DNA from: Elgaria multicarinata webbii | Taxonomy: Eukaryota; Chordata; Lepidosauria; Squamata; Anguidae | Direction of reading: 5' to 3' | DNA: 64,000 nucleotides | NCBI RefSeq assembly: GCF_023053635.1 | Contig: NC_086178.1 | Span: 93,976,226 to 94,040,225 of the forward strand | Shown: positions 37,834 through 49,800 of the stretch, piece after piece | How the letters are laid out: each line of letters opens with the position of its first letter | How positions within the stretch are numbered: the stretch's first letter is position 1 | Program-made: the position numbers and the translations under genes | The notes under the pieces: model-generated | Seen by the model: the letters and a program-made list of their open reading frames with translations, nothing else | The model's database searches: none | What the model was told of the DNA's origin: nothing

Positions 37834-37844
37834 ACGCATGCGCC
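37834..37844. promoter_or_regulatory. NRF1-like site in the CpG island
   Basis: The sequence ACGCATGCGCC matches the palindromic NRF1 core GCGCATGCGC with one change. It lies on the presumed PBLD/HNRNPH3 promoter. Confidence 0.55.
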
Positions 37845-37901
37845 GCTGGCGAGCGAATGAGGAAAAGGGGACGCGCCGCGGAAAAGCCGTTGAAGGCGAG
37901 C

Positions 37902-37911
37902 AAGATGGCGG
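37902..37911 (+). promoter_or_regulatory. YY1-like site (AAGATGGCGG)
   Basis: AAGATGGCGG is the classic YY1 core seen near many vertebrate CpG-island starts, often just downstream of the start in sense orientation. That would place a PBLD-direction start just upstream. A second similar motif, AAAATGGCGG, begins near 37414. Confidence 0.55.
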
Positions 37912-37936
37912 GGCGCACGCGCGAACCGTTTAAATG

Positions 37937-37946
37937 GCGCATGCGC
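37937..37946. promoter_or_regulatory. Perfect NRF1 core GCGCATGCGC
   Basis: An exact palindromic NRF1 core lies about 100 bp from the first NRF1-like site, with the YY1-like site between them. Paired NRF1 sites are common in bidirectional CpG-island promoters. Confidence 0.65.
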
Positions 37947-38927
37947 AGGTTGGCGCTGTTTAAAGCAAGCCCGCCGCACCCGTGGGAGGCGAGCGGGGGA
38001 GTCGTTGGGGCCTAAGTGACGATTTGGCCCTGTCTACCTCAGTAGAGGTAGCAACCGTTTATGGTACGACAGTTAATTCAGTTATAAAGCGGAAGTTCTG
38101 GAAAAATCAGTATATTAATCACGTGAAGAATGGTTAACGCGAGCCCAGCTGTGCATGTGGCAATCCAGAAGCCTAGAGAGCTTTGGCTATTGGGTGGTAC
38201 AAAAATGTAATTAATAAAATAAATATCGCTCTTTTTTTCCAGCAGTCAGGACTTGTAGAAATGGCTGTCAACTTGCGTGTTCAGTTTGGTTCACAAGTCC
38301 CTCCCACATCACATGTTCAGTGGACCAGTGGCAGCTGTGTATTTCCGGTAAATGGGCCGTTGTGGTAGAAGAGGTCCCTGCGCAATCACGTACGTTTGCT
38401 CCACTGCTTCCAAGTGCCACCTGTGATCTGCACTCTTCTGGCAACCAGCCGCCACTGCAATGGACAAATGTGTGGGAGGAGGTGGGATAGTTGCAGCTGT
38501 CCCTGCTACCTGTGTTCATTGTTAAGGTATGCCTTGAGTACAACTCTGTGATTAGGCGGACTGTGATATCTAGATCTATCCTGACCTGTGGACCTTGCGA
38601 CAGTCCTGTGTGCATAAGTCTCAGGTTATAAATAACTCCCAAGAATGAGAGAGACTATTTTCTATAGATGTCTGCAGCATGATACAGTGAATTCATAAAA
38701 CATTTCAAGAATTTAAAGTATGTCACGTATATATAGTGCCCAGTACCTCTGTAGCAGATTTCAGGGTTGGAAAGGGAGGTGGGGTTGGGGGGTGAATTCA
38801 TCTAATGAATTTTGTAGTTGAGATTTGAAGCAGGAACATTCAGTTCGTGCTCTTAGCCGTCACACTACACAAGCTCTCCAGTGCCAGTGTGTACCCAGTA
38901 CTAAATTAGATCTTGAAAATTATTTGG

Positions 38928-38929
<2 letters not shown>

Positions 38930-38960
<31 letters not shown>

Positions 38961-38975
38961 TATTTATTTATATAG
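38930..38975 (+). repeat. (TTA)n then (TTTA)n microsatellite
   Basis: TTATTATTATT repeats pass into TTATTTATTTATATAG, at the start of a LINE-like tail (ATAGCACCATCAATGTACAT). Confidence 0.9.
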
Positions 38976-40324
38976 CACCATCAATGTACATGGTGCTGTA
39001 CAGATTACACAGTAAATAGCAAGACCCTGCTGCATAGGCTTACAATCAGAGAACACTTAGTCTCTACACATCTATGAAAGAAATCTGACATTGTAATACA
39101 AAAAAATTCAGTAGACAAATACTGGAAGGGCTGTAAAGGAGTTTAAATAGCAACAAGAAGAAAGTAAATAGCGTTGCTGTTTGCAAATTGAATGTCGAAA
39201 TGATACGTTTAAGTAGTGTTGCCAAGTGCTGGAATAATCCTTGAATTAACACCACATGATAAGTATATGTTCACAATCATTCTGTAATGGGGAGGGAAAA
39301 TCCTGTTCAAATTAACATGTCTTTATTATAAAATTTCACAAAGCAGTTACCCTGGGATTGCAGAGCTGAAGGCATGCACACACTGTACCCATTTGACAGC
39401 CAGAGGACAAAGGGCCACCACGCGTACTTCTAGACAGCTTGTTTACCCCGCTGTAAATGCGCAGTGGCGGCATTTCGGGCAGATGACGCAGCCGTCATCC
39501 TGAAGCCATTTAGGGGCAAACCCCCAAAGATGCGCTTTTAAAATGTTGGCTACTTACTGCGACTTTTTCCTCCCAGCAAGGCATAGATGTGGATTTGCCG
39601 TCTGTTGCCTTGCTCCAGTGTTGCACTAGAGATGTGTCCCGGCCAATAGCTAGCCCTAATTGGTTGTGATGGCTGGACAGGAGGAGGGGGCGGACCAACG
39701 AGCCCAATGGCCACTGGACTGCCTCTGCACCTCCACGGACCCTGCAGAGTTTCCAGTAAGAAATAATACACACGTTTTTTAAAAAAAAAAAATCAGAGGG
39801 TTCACCAGGACATGGGGAGGTAGTGGTCCGTCTGCGCACCTCCCTATATCTGTGAAATTGCGCTGTTCAAGAAATGGAAAAAAATTGGGGAACCTGCTCG
39901 TCTCCAGCACGAGCACAACAGGATGGGAGGGGGTGGAGGTTTGCCTCCGCACTGGAGAAATTGTCCAGGTGAAGATGGGTGTGCGTGCGTGCAGCAATGG
40001 TGCTAGGGGCAGCTGCACCCCGTGAAGTTCCAAAGCCCACATTGGTGCTCCTTTTAGTGTGTACTATGGAGGAGCACAAATGCGGGCTTTTGGATAACGA
40101 GGCGGCAAGCAACCTCGTGTAGAGGTGGCCTGAGTGGTTGCACCAAATGCCTCCCAGGAAGAACATCATGGCAAGAGAAATACGATAGCCCTCACAATTC
40201 ATGGTCCATAAGTACATATGCTTAGTTATGTAAATCCTACCTAACGATTAACAAGCAAGAGCACACGTGCTGCTTCCAAAGGACAGCCTTAAATGCAATT
40301 TTCCTGTATCAGATAATGTTTGGC

Positions 40325-40462
40325 CCCTAATGGGCAACTTGTTGCCCTCCATATATTTTGGCCTACAACTCCCATTATCCCTCACCACTAGGACTGATGC
40401 TAGCTAGGGCTGATGGGAGTTGTGGGTCAATACAACTGGAGGGCCACAAGTTGTCCACCCCC
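40325..40462. mobile_element. Foldback MITE
   Basis: GGGCAACTTGTTGCCCTCCA and its inverse GGGCCACAAGTTGTCCACC flank CTACAACTCCCATTAT and GATGGGAGTTGTGG. About 0.4 kb upstream of the PBLD start exon. Confidence 0.7.
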
Positions 40463-40893
40463 AATTAAAAGTATGAAATATGGCCTTGATAAATAATGTG
40501 TTTTCTAATTTGTTGCACACTTGGGGATCAGCCCTATTGTACACAGTTGGACTTTCATCTGCTTTTGCACTGCTGCCTGCATTTCTGTACTGTGATAAAT
40601 AAATGGACCTACCTCTTCCAGATTCCACAGTTAATAACATTGATACCATAAATTAATTGGGCTTTATTAATACCCTTCAAAATCAATTTCATCTAAACAT
40701 GGGACATTTTTTTTCAAATGTAGCTTCCATATTGGTGCATATACGAAAAACATTAAGTGGTTGCAGATAATACTACCAGTTCTTTCTATGACTTGGTTAA
40801 TATTAACTTAGACTTTTATGCAATAGGTGAAAGGGAGAGACCTCACTTTGCAAAAGGCCATTTTGAGAAGCAGCAACAACATAAGGGAAGAAA

Positions 40894-43800
40894 ATGCAGA
40901 TTTCTATTTTCATAGTTGATGCATTTACAGATCAGCCATTTCGTGGCAATCCTGCAGCTGTTTGTCTTCTTGAAGATGTAAGTTTTTGAAATGTGATTTT
41001 ACGTTAAAGATTACTAACTAGCACTAATCTTTGCTATGTGTGACTGGTGCCATTTTGGTTGATTGAGACTTTGCTAATGTACATACAGAGAATTTTAAAC
41101 ACCTGTACAGTTTATTTAGGGCAGAGTTTTTTGATTTCCTGCCCTCAGGGAAACCTTTTCACATTTTTTTCTGGAATCTCCTGCACATCTGCCTCAGAGC
41201 ATTCTGGGGTACATTCTAGGAAAACCTTCAGTTCATCTGGCATCAGGCAGGCCTGAAGGGCAAGGAGTGAGGAATCTCAGGCTTGCATGTCAAATCGGGC
41301 CCTCATGGGGTCCCAGTTCAGCCCTCCTTGGTTCCGTAGATAGCCATGCCCCCACTTTCTCCCAACCATGAATTGTTTCACAATGTTTGTGCAGTTTTTT
41401 TCTCCATTCTAAAAAGTGGACATGCCTCTCCTAAGCTTTTGTTAGTGGCACCTAGAACTTGAAGCTAAACAATGCTGGGATTATCCCCCCCCCCCCTTTG
41501 CCCAGCACTGGAATGTGCTCCCCACAAAGCTTCTCTGAAATTGAATTCAGAGCTCAGGCTAAAAGAGGTTCCCAGCCCCTGCTGCAGGACCTCACTATTG
41601 CCATATGCAAACTTGGAGTGCTTGAGACTCCCCTGTAACTCCATTGCAGGGGAAGATAATAATAAATAAATAATCTTAATTTCATGTATATAATGATGGG
41701 CTCTGAGATGTGGTGACTGACAAAGGAATATTGTGGCTAGCTCAATAAAAAGCCATTTGCGGCTACTGTAAAAAAGCAAATTCAGTGTTGGAGATTAGAA
41801 AAGGAATAGAAAATAAAACTGCCAATAGAATGCATTTTTATTAATCATAATGCCATATATAAACATATGCAATGGCAGTGTGTGTGTGTGTACAGTTCTG
41901 GTCACCACACTTCAAAAGGGATATTGTAAAGCTGGAAAAGGTGCAGAAAAGCCCCACCAAAATAATCAAGCTGCTAGAACAACTTCCCACATGAAGAAAA
42001 GTTGCAATGTTAGCTTAAGAAGAAAAGGTGAGTCAGGGCAGACATGACAGAGGTGTATAAAGTTATGCATGGTGCGGCGAAAATGGATCAGGAGAAGTTT
42101 ATCTCCCTGTCAGTGCTAGAATCCAGTGCCATTCAATAAAGCTGAGTGGCAGGAGAGTCAGGACAGATAAAAAGAAATATTTCTTCACGCAATGTGGAAT
42201 CCAGCACTACAAGGTGTAGCAATGCCTACCAACATGGACAGCTTTAAAGACAAATTCATGGACGATATAACTACCAATGGCTACTAGCCATGATGGCTAT
42301 ATATTACATCCAGGATCAGAGGGAGTGTGCCTCTGTATACTGATTTCTAGGGAACATGAGCATAAGGGTGCTATTGCTGGTTGGACATTGTGGGAACAGA
42401 ATTTTGGACTAGACAAGCCTTTGGCCTGATCCAGCACCACTCTTACATTTTAATGCCAACAGGGCTTTGGAAGTATTTTTTATATATTTATTTATTACAT
42501 TTTTATACTGCCCAATAGCTGAAGCTCTCTGGGCGGTTCACAAAAACTAAACTCATGAAGAGCATAAAAACAACCAACAATCTAAAAACACAAATGCAAA
42601 ATACAATATAAAAAGCACAACCAGTATAAAACCACCCAGCAAAAATTGATAGTTACAGTATGGAATTTTTATATAAAATATGTCCACCACTTTAGACCCC
42701 ACCTCATCCCACTTTGAATTGATTTGCTCATCCAGCAACAGCTAAGGATCACAGGAATTCTACGAACCAAATGCACGTCCAGATACTTCCCATTTTTTTC
42801 TATAAGAGAAAGTGCTAAAAAATACAGAATTCTGTGCACATGAGAACATTTTTCTCCACCATAAAGAACAGGAAACTCATATCTGTAACTTTAGATCATA
42901 CCTATCTCCTCTTTACCTTTTCTTTATCTTTTATTTTGTTGAATGAACACTGTTGCCTTGATCTATAAAATGGTTGATCAATTATGACAAAATGAGACAA
43001 CCAGGAGATTGCTATATCTGAAGCCTGCCACATGATGGCAGTATTTAAAAACATACTTTCAGTTGTCTGGGATGTTCTGTTTTGCTCTGCTCTGCAAATA
43101 CAAGCCTGGGTTGACAAATTCATGGAGGTTAAAGCTATCAATGGTTACTAGTTACGATGTTTATATTCTGTCTCCAATATCAGAGTCAGTAAGCCTCTGT
43201 ATATCGGTTACTGGGAAATATGAACAGGAGGGTGTTATTGCATCATGTCCTGCTTGTGGGCTTCCCAGAGGTAGCTGCTTGGCCACTATGGGAAACAAAA
43301 TGCTGTACTAGATGGGCCGTTGGTCTGATCCAGCGCTGCAGAACTCGTCTTACATTCCTGTATTCAGTGTTACGTTGACTACATTTCCCCCCTCATTAAA
43401 ATCCCCATAGTACTTTGGTGTGTTTTTAAAGTCACAAAGTATAGATTCCTTAAGATGGGGTGGGCAACACCAAAATAAAATAGGCACATTGAGAAGCAAT
43501 AAGGGGCTGTGGGGGGCAAATACGGCCCATGGGCCTTCTGGGCCCCCCACGCTTCCCAATGTGCCTATTTTATTTTAACTAGGAAAATGAAGTTGTGGTT
43601 TGCTGGTGAAACAGCTTCAGAGCCTTAAGAGTGCCTGAATTTATCTGTGGTAGCAGGGGGCATGCAGGGGGAGAAGGTTGGGATGGGGGATTGGCGTTCA
43701 GACTGCCCAAAGTTGCCCACACCTGCCTTAAAATAATGTTATGTTGTGTTAAGTGGTCATGGGTATTCACTCTTGCTAAGAACATAAGATATGCCTTGCT

Positions 43801-46800
43801 GGATAAGACCAAGGTCCAGTTACTTCAGTATTCACTTTATATGGATCCCAGCATGTGTGCTAAGTGGTGATTCTTTAGAAAGTGGATAGTGCACTTGTTT
43901 CTTTTTAATTTGTTGCACATTTGATCTTTTCTCAAAGTTGCAGGCCTATCACATTTTTCTAGTCTAACAGCCACTTCCTTCAGTTCCCTCAATATGTCCG
44001 ACAGCATGAGCATATATCTGTAGATGTCTGGAATAAGCCTTATGTGAACAAAGCACATTCTGTGTGAACTGGTAATAAATGGTATCCAATGTTAGTCCCA
44101 TTAATTTCAATGGATCTAGTCTAAGTAAGGCTAACATTGGATGCAACCCAATGGTTGGTATGGGGGCATCATGCTTGAGAGTGCCTTGAATAAAAATGAA
44201 GATTTAGACCAGATTCCATTCAAGGGGGTCTCAAAAAGTGACAGCAGCTGATGGTAGTGGTGTATGATTTGGGGTGGCTAAACCATGCTTATGCCATTGC
44301 GAACTCCCCTCCCCTCATTCTTTATTTGTAAATGTATTGGCAATGATTGGCATGAAGTTCTCATTCCTGTGAGCATGTTTTGCTTTGGGCTGTGTACAGT
44401 GATAGGGCATCTCCAAGGGACAGGCTCTTGGGGGCAGTGCTGTATGATTTATTTATTTATTGCATTTCTATACCGCCCAATAGCCGAAGCTCTCTGGGCA
44501 GTTTACAAAATTAAGACAATTCAAGTATAAAACAACAGTATAAAACCATAATATAAAATACAATGTAAAAGCACAACCAAGATAAAAACAGCAGCAATGC
44601 AAAAATACAAATTTAAAATACACATTTAAAACAGCAAGTTCAAATTAATTTATAGACTGTTAAAATACTGGGAGAATAAAAAGGTCTTCACCTAGCATCT
44701 AAAATAATATAATGTAGGTGCCAAGCAAACCTCCTTAGGGAGCTCATTCCACAGCCGGGGTGCCACAGCAGAAAATATCCTCCTCCTGGTGGCCACTTGG
44801 GGTAGACTAAGGCTGATTTCTATTTCTAACTCCTTATTCATACGTGTATCAACAGGGAAAGAAAATACTGACATGGGACTATGAAACTCTGGGCTGGACC
44901 AAATGCTAGGGCATCAAGCAGTGGCGTATAATTTGAGGCACTCCGAGTCTTATTTCTTTATTCATAAGTCTTTCGGTATTCATTGGTGCTGGGTTATCAT
45001 GTTTAAGAGAGCCTTCTGGAAGAATGGAATTTTGCACTAGACATACTGCTAAGAAATTTCATATAAGACAGTCTTCCAATGGGAGAAGTACATGATTTCG
45101 GGTGACCCAATGCTCATGTCAAGATGCAAAACTTGAGTTTCTTATTCATGTGTGTCAGATTTAGGGATAAAAAGTACCCTCTGCAAAAGGTACTTTTGGG
45201 CAGGCCATAGCACTAGGGCATCTCATAGAGGACAGTCTCCCAGCAGCAGAGAACTCTACATGAGCGATTTATTGCATGCTCATGATTAGCCACTCACGGA
45301 AGTTTGTGGGTCCTTTACATGATGCCATCAATCTCCATGATGTCTCCCAAGGCTTTCCCTGGAATCCCACTCCAAAAAAGATTGAGATAATGCACTATTT
45401 AAAATTATCATGGGATGCCACAGATCACTAGATGGTGCTGTTTTGTTTAACTTTATGGAGCATTGCCAAGAGGGGAAGTTTTAAATTACAAATTATGTGG
45501 TCATCATTGGTTGCCATCTAAACAAGCTGAAGTCAACATGGAAAGAACCCAGAAGAAAAAAAGTGATAAGGGTGCGGTTTTTCCCCTTAATGTAGAGAAG
45601 CTCAGACGTAGCACATAGGGTTCCCCCCCACCCCAGTTCCTTACTCATGCTGCTTCTGTACCTCTATCTATATAAATAAAAATGTAAATGTTAGTTCGAA
45701 ACAGACGTTATATCTCCGAAAGTTCTTCACAGATTGCTTTGAAATTTTAACACAACGTTGCATTCGAATACGCGAGCGTTGTTATATAACTATGTTCTAT
45801 ATGGGGACAAAAGTTTGTCTTAAAATCGAAGAAATAGGCCTCCTCAAAACCAGTCCTGCTGATCATTGTGACATCGCCAACCAGTAGGCCAATCCACTGC
45901 CTCTGCCTTCTCTCTTATTTGCATGTTCTCTCACAATTGGCTGAGTGAATATAGATGTCACACCTGTGACAGTTACACGTTCTGAAGAAAGGTAACTGCC
46001 AGGAGTTTCCGCTAACCTCCTCACCGTAAAAACATCCTTTTTTAAAAACCAAACAATTTGCTTTACTTCATCCAAATAATGCCTCACAGAAGATCACACT
46101 TAGGTCGTCGTACTCGCAGAGCGGAAGCACTGTGACGAGAAATTGCAAATCAGACTGAGGAAGAACGGGCATCAGCAAACGAGAAAAAAAGAAAAAGAAT
46201 GCCTCAAATACGTGCCAAGGAACCAGGCAAGCAACGTTCAGCCAGACTTGAGGATGCACGATTGCGAGCATGGCAATCGCGTTCTACAGCTTCAGATCGA
46301 GTCGACGGACAACCTGGCATATTCAAAGAAACAACGATAGGCAGACTGTACACCGTGCATCCCAATCAAGATGAATGCTTCTTTCTTCGCATGCTGTTGG
46401 TCAATGTGCCCGGTCCAACGTCTTTCCATCAATTGAGAATTGTCAACGGCATTACACATGCCACTTTCCGCAGTGCATGTCAAGCTCTGAATTTATTGGA
46501 GAGCGACCGACACTGGGATGTATGCATTAATGACGCGTGCAACACGTCACATCCAAATCAAATTCGTGCATTGTTTGCAATCATATTGACCGCCTGCTCT
46601 CCTTCATCTCCAACAGAGTTATGGGAGAAATATAAATCGGACATGGCTGAAGATATTCTCCATCGAATACGCAAAGAAAATTCAAATATAAACATGGATT
46701 TCACACCAGAAATCTACAACGAAGCGTTGATAATGATTGAAGATTTGTGCTTAGAAATCGCAAACAAAGTTCTCAATCAATTGGCAATGCCATCACCGAA

Positions 46801-49800
46801 TCGAACTGTTGCTGCTTCGTTCGATGTAGAATTGCGTCGTGAACAAAATTACAACACGGATGATCTTTTGTCGTATGTGCAATCAAATATTCCTAAGCTA
46901 ACGCTTGAGCAAAAACGCATTTACGATCAAATAATGAAAACCATCAATAACGGGATTGGAGAAATCTTCTTCTTAGATGCGCCAGGAGGAACTGGTAAAA
47001 CGTTCCTAATTAGATTGATTCTGGCAGCAATTCGATCCCCAAATGACATAGCCTTAGCTCTTGCGTCGTCCGGAAAAGCTGCGACATTGCTACCTGTTGG
47101 AAGAACTGCTCATTCTGCTTTGAAATTGCCATTAAACGTACAATTCATTGAAACTCCCACGTGCAACATCTCCAAAGCATCCGGCATGGGAAAAATATTA
47201 CAAAAATGCAAACTTATTGTTTGGGATGAATGCACAATGGCACACAAAAAAATCACTTGAGGCTCTTGATAGATCATTGCAAGATTTGCGTGGAAATATC
47301 AGACCATTTGGGAACACATTAATATTGCTTGCAGGAGATTTCAGGCAAACTTTACCTGTAATTCCTCGATCGACACCAGCGGATGAAATAAATGCTTGCC
47401 TGAAATACTCTACTTTGTGGCGACACGTAAAGACGTTAAAATTAACTACAAATATGCGTGTCCAGCTGCAAAACGATCGATCAGCTGAGATATTCTCACG
47501 TCAATTGCTGGAAATTGGGAACGGAAAGGTGCCGGTTGATCTGACCTCAGGACGAATTTTATTACCTCATAACTTCTGTAATTTAGTGACATCAAAAGAA
47601 GAATTGGTTGAAAAAGTATTTCCAAATATTCAAACCAATTATAAGAATCACGATTGGCTGAGTGAACGAGCTATTCTTGCGGCCAAGAACAAAAACGTCT
47701 ACGAACTTAACAATATTATTCAATCTAACATTCAAAGCGAGGCAGTCACATACAAGTCCATCGACACTGTTGTGGAAGCAGATGAAGCAGTTAATTATCC
47801 AACAGAATTTTTGAATTCACTCGATCTGCCAGGGATGCCACCGCACGTAGTGCAATTGAAAATCGGCATGCCAATTATCATGTTGCGAAATATCAACCAG
47901 CCAAAACTTTGCAACGGCACGCGGCTTGCAGTAAAAAAATTACTGAGCAACGTCATAGAAGGAACAATCTTTGTTTAGATTGTTTAGATCTAGACACAGA
48001 TTGCTTCTCACATGGACAATTATATGTTGCGTGTTCTAGAGTCGGCAAACCAGACAATCTCTATATCTACACAGACAATGGAACAACTAAAAATATTGTA
48101 TATCCACAAGCATTGTGAAATTAAACATATTAGAAACATTCGCTTTGTCTTTTCTTTCTTTTCAATTTAACCAGACTGAGCCACAGCAACGCGTGGCAGG
48201 GTACAGCTAGTGTTAAATAAGGTACTGGGTACCAAGAACCACCTTCCGCATCAGGTCTAATAACGGTTTCTTGTTTATCAGATATTTGAAGACATGTGCA
48301 TCTTTGCTAGTAAGGAAATAATATCCTTTTAAAATGTATGTTGATTTTTAGGAATTGGAAGAAGGTTGTCACCAAAAAATCGCAGCAGAAATGAACCTGT
48401 CAGAAACTGCGTTCATCAGAAAACTGCACCCCACCGATGACTTTACCAAAAGTAAGTCCCTTTAGCTCAGACTTCTCCAACCTGGTGCCCTCAAATATTT
48501 TGGACTCGGTATTCCAGGCCATGCAGGCTGGGGCTGATGAGAGTTGCAATCCAAAACGTCTGGAGGACACCAAGCTGGGGAAGTCTGTTTTAACTATTAA
48601 AATAAGTTGTACTTTTGCTATTGGCTTCAACAGAAGGTAAATTCTGCCTATTATCTTGTTTTAGTGAACTTTGTAAGAAGACTGATTATTATTTTTAAGT
48701 GCATATCTACATAACAGACTTAATTTGGTTTAAAGTTACATCTTCATCTTGGGAACTGTAAGTCTGCAAGAGGGCAGGGGATTAGTGATCTCTAGCAAAA
48801 TTATCAGCAATTCACAAAACTAAAATTCCCAGGATTCTTTTGGGGAAGCCATGACATTATATTTGAAAACAGTGCAGGAAATCCAGATAGTCCAAAATAG
48901 GGCAGCAAAATGACTAACTAGGTCTCACTGATACAATCATGTTAAACCAGTACTTTGTCATCTGGCTGGCTCCCAGCCTGTTTCTGGGCCCAATTCAGAG
49001 TACTGCCATTAACCTTTAAAGCCCTCAATGACTTGGGGTAGGCTACCTGAATGGTTTGGGGTATGTCTTCCATATATGCCTGCCTGGACTGTAAGATCAT
49101 TTTCACAGGTCTTTTTCTGGGTTCCTCTGCCAAATAAGGTGAGGTGGGTGGCACCAGGGCGAGGGTTCTTTTCAGTTGTGGAACCTGATTATGGAATACC
49201 TCCTCAGAGAGGCTCGCCTGGCACCTACATTGCAAATAACTAAAATAAAATGAAGTGATATAAAGTGGGGGCTGTCTATATGTGGGGAAAGCCGTGCAGT
49301 GACTGTGGATCTGTGCCACATCGGTTAGATGGCCCAAGTGCAGCTTCTTAGCCACCACAGGGCTTCCCTGGGATTTACTCCGACTTTTTCAAACGGAGTA
49401 ACATCAATACGGCACTTCTGCCATACGGCATTGCTCTGGGGCCAATCCAGGGTCAACTTGGGGGCTGTGCCTAGTGTAAAGCAACCAGTAATCGGTCGCT
49501 TTCCACCAGGAAGAGGGCGGGAGCTGCTTCAGTACCCGGATGGCTGCCCAACGCCCCCGTGGTCCCTCCTCAGCATTGGGAGAGGGAACGCGGGGGGTTG
49601 AAGAGGGAGGTGGCACCAACCTGGTGCCATGAAGACAGCCTTGTGGACAGCTATATTGGTATGAAACCAATGTAAATTTGTAGAATAGATAAGTCCTGAA
49701 CTGTGTCACCCAGTCCCTTTTTGTTGTTGTAGCAGTGTCTCCTCAAGGCATGTGCTCAGTGCAAAATAGTTGAGCCCAGTGACCCTGGTGAAGGTAGCTA

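Larger units (their letters stand above)
37050..38015. promoter_or_regulatory. CpG-island promoter between HNRNPH3 and PBLD, probably bidirectional
   Basis: This is the only strongly CpG-rich block in the window, with dense CG dinucleotides from about 37.05 to 38.02 kb set in AT-rich flanks. It lies upstream of HNRNPH3 (minus) and PBLD (plus), whose coding starts are at 29048 and 40894. Both coding starts have room for 5' UTR introns, and HNRNPH3 has a visible acceptor just before its ATG. On the minus strand a good donor (CCG then GTGAGT) near 37625 could end the first HNRNPH3 exon. In human the two genes also start head to head. Open frames of 60-140 codons here are products of GC richness. 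Confidence 0.8.
38016..40893 (+). other. PBLD: Probable 5' UTR intron of PBLD
   Basis: Sequence between the CpG island and the first coding exon. It holds a microsatellite with LINE-like tail (38930-39020), moderately CpG-bearing unknown repeat sequence (39380-40140) and a MITE (40325-40462). An AG at 40822-40823 (TTTTATGCAATAG) could be the acceptor of the coding exon. Confidence 0.5.

Noticed and set aside
37003-37839. Several 90-140 codon open frames on both strands near 37 kb
   Set aside because: They follow from the high GC content of the CpG island. Low-complexity Pro/Arg/Ser composition and overlap on both strands argue against genes.
46199-48118. Host PIF1 helicase gene or pseudogene
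   Set aside because: The Helitron N-terminus, the hairpin plus CTAG end and the lack of introns show that the helicase belongs to a Helitron.
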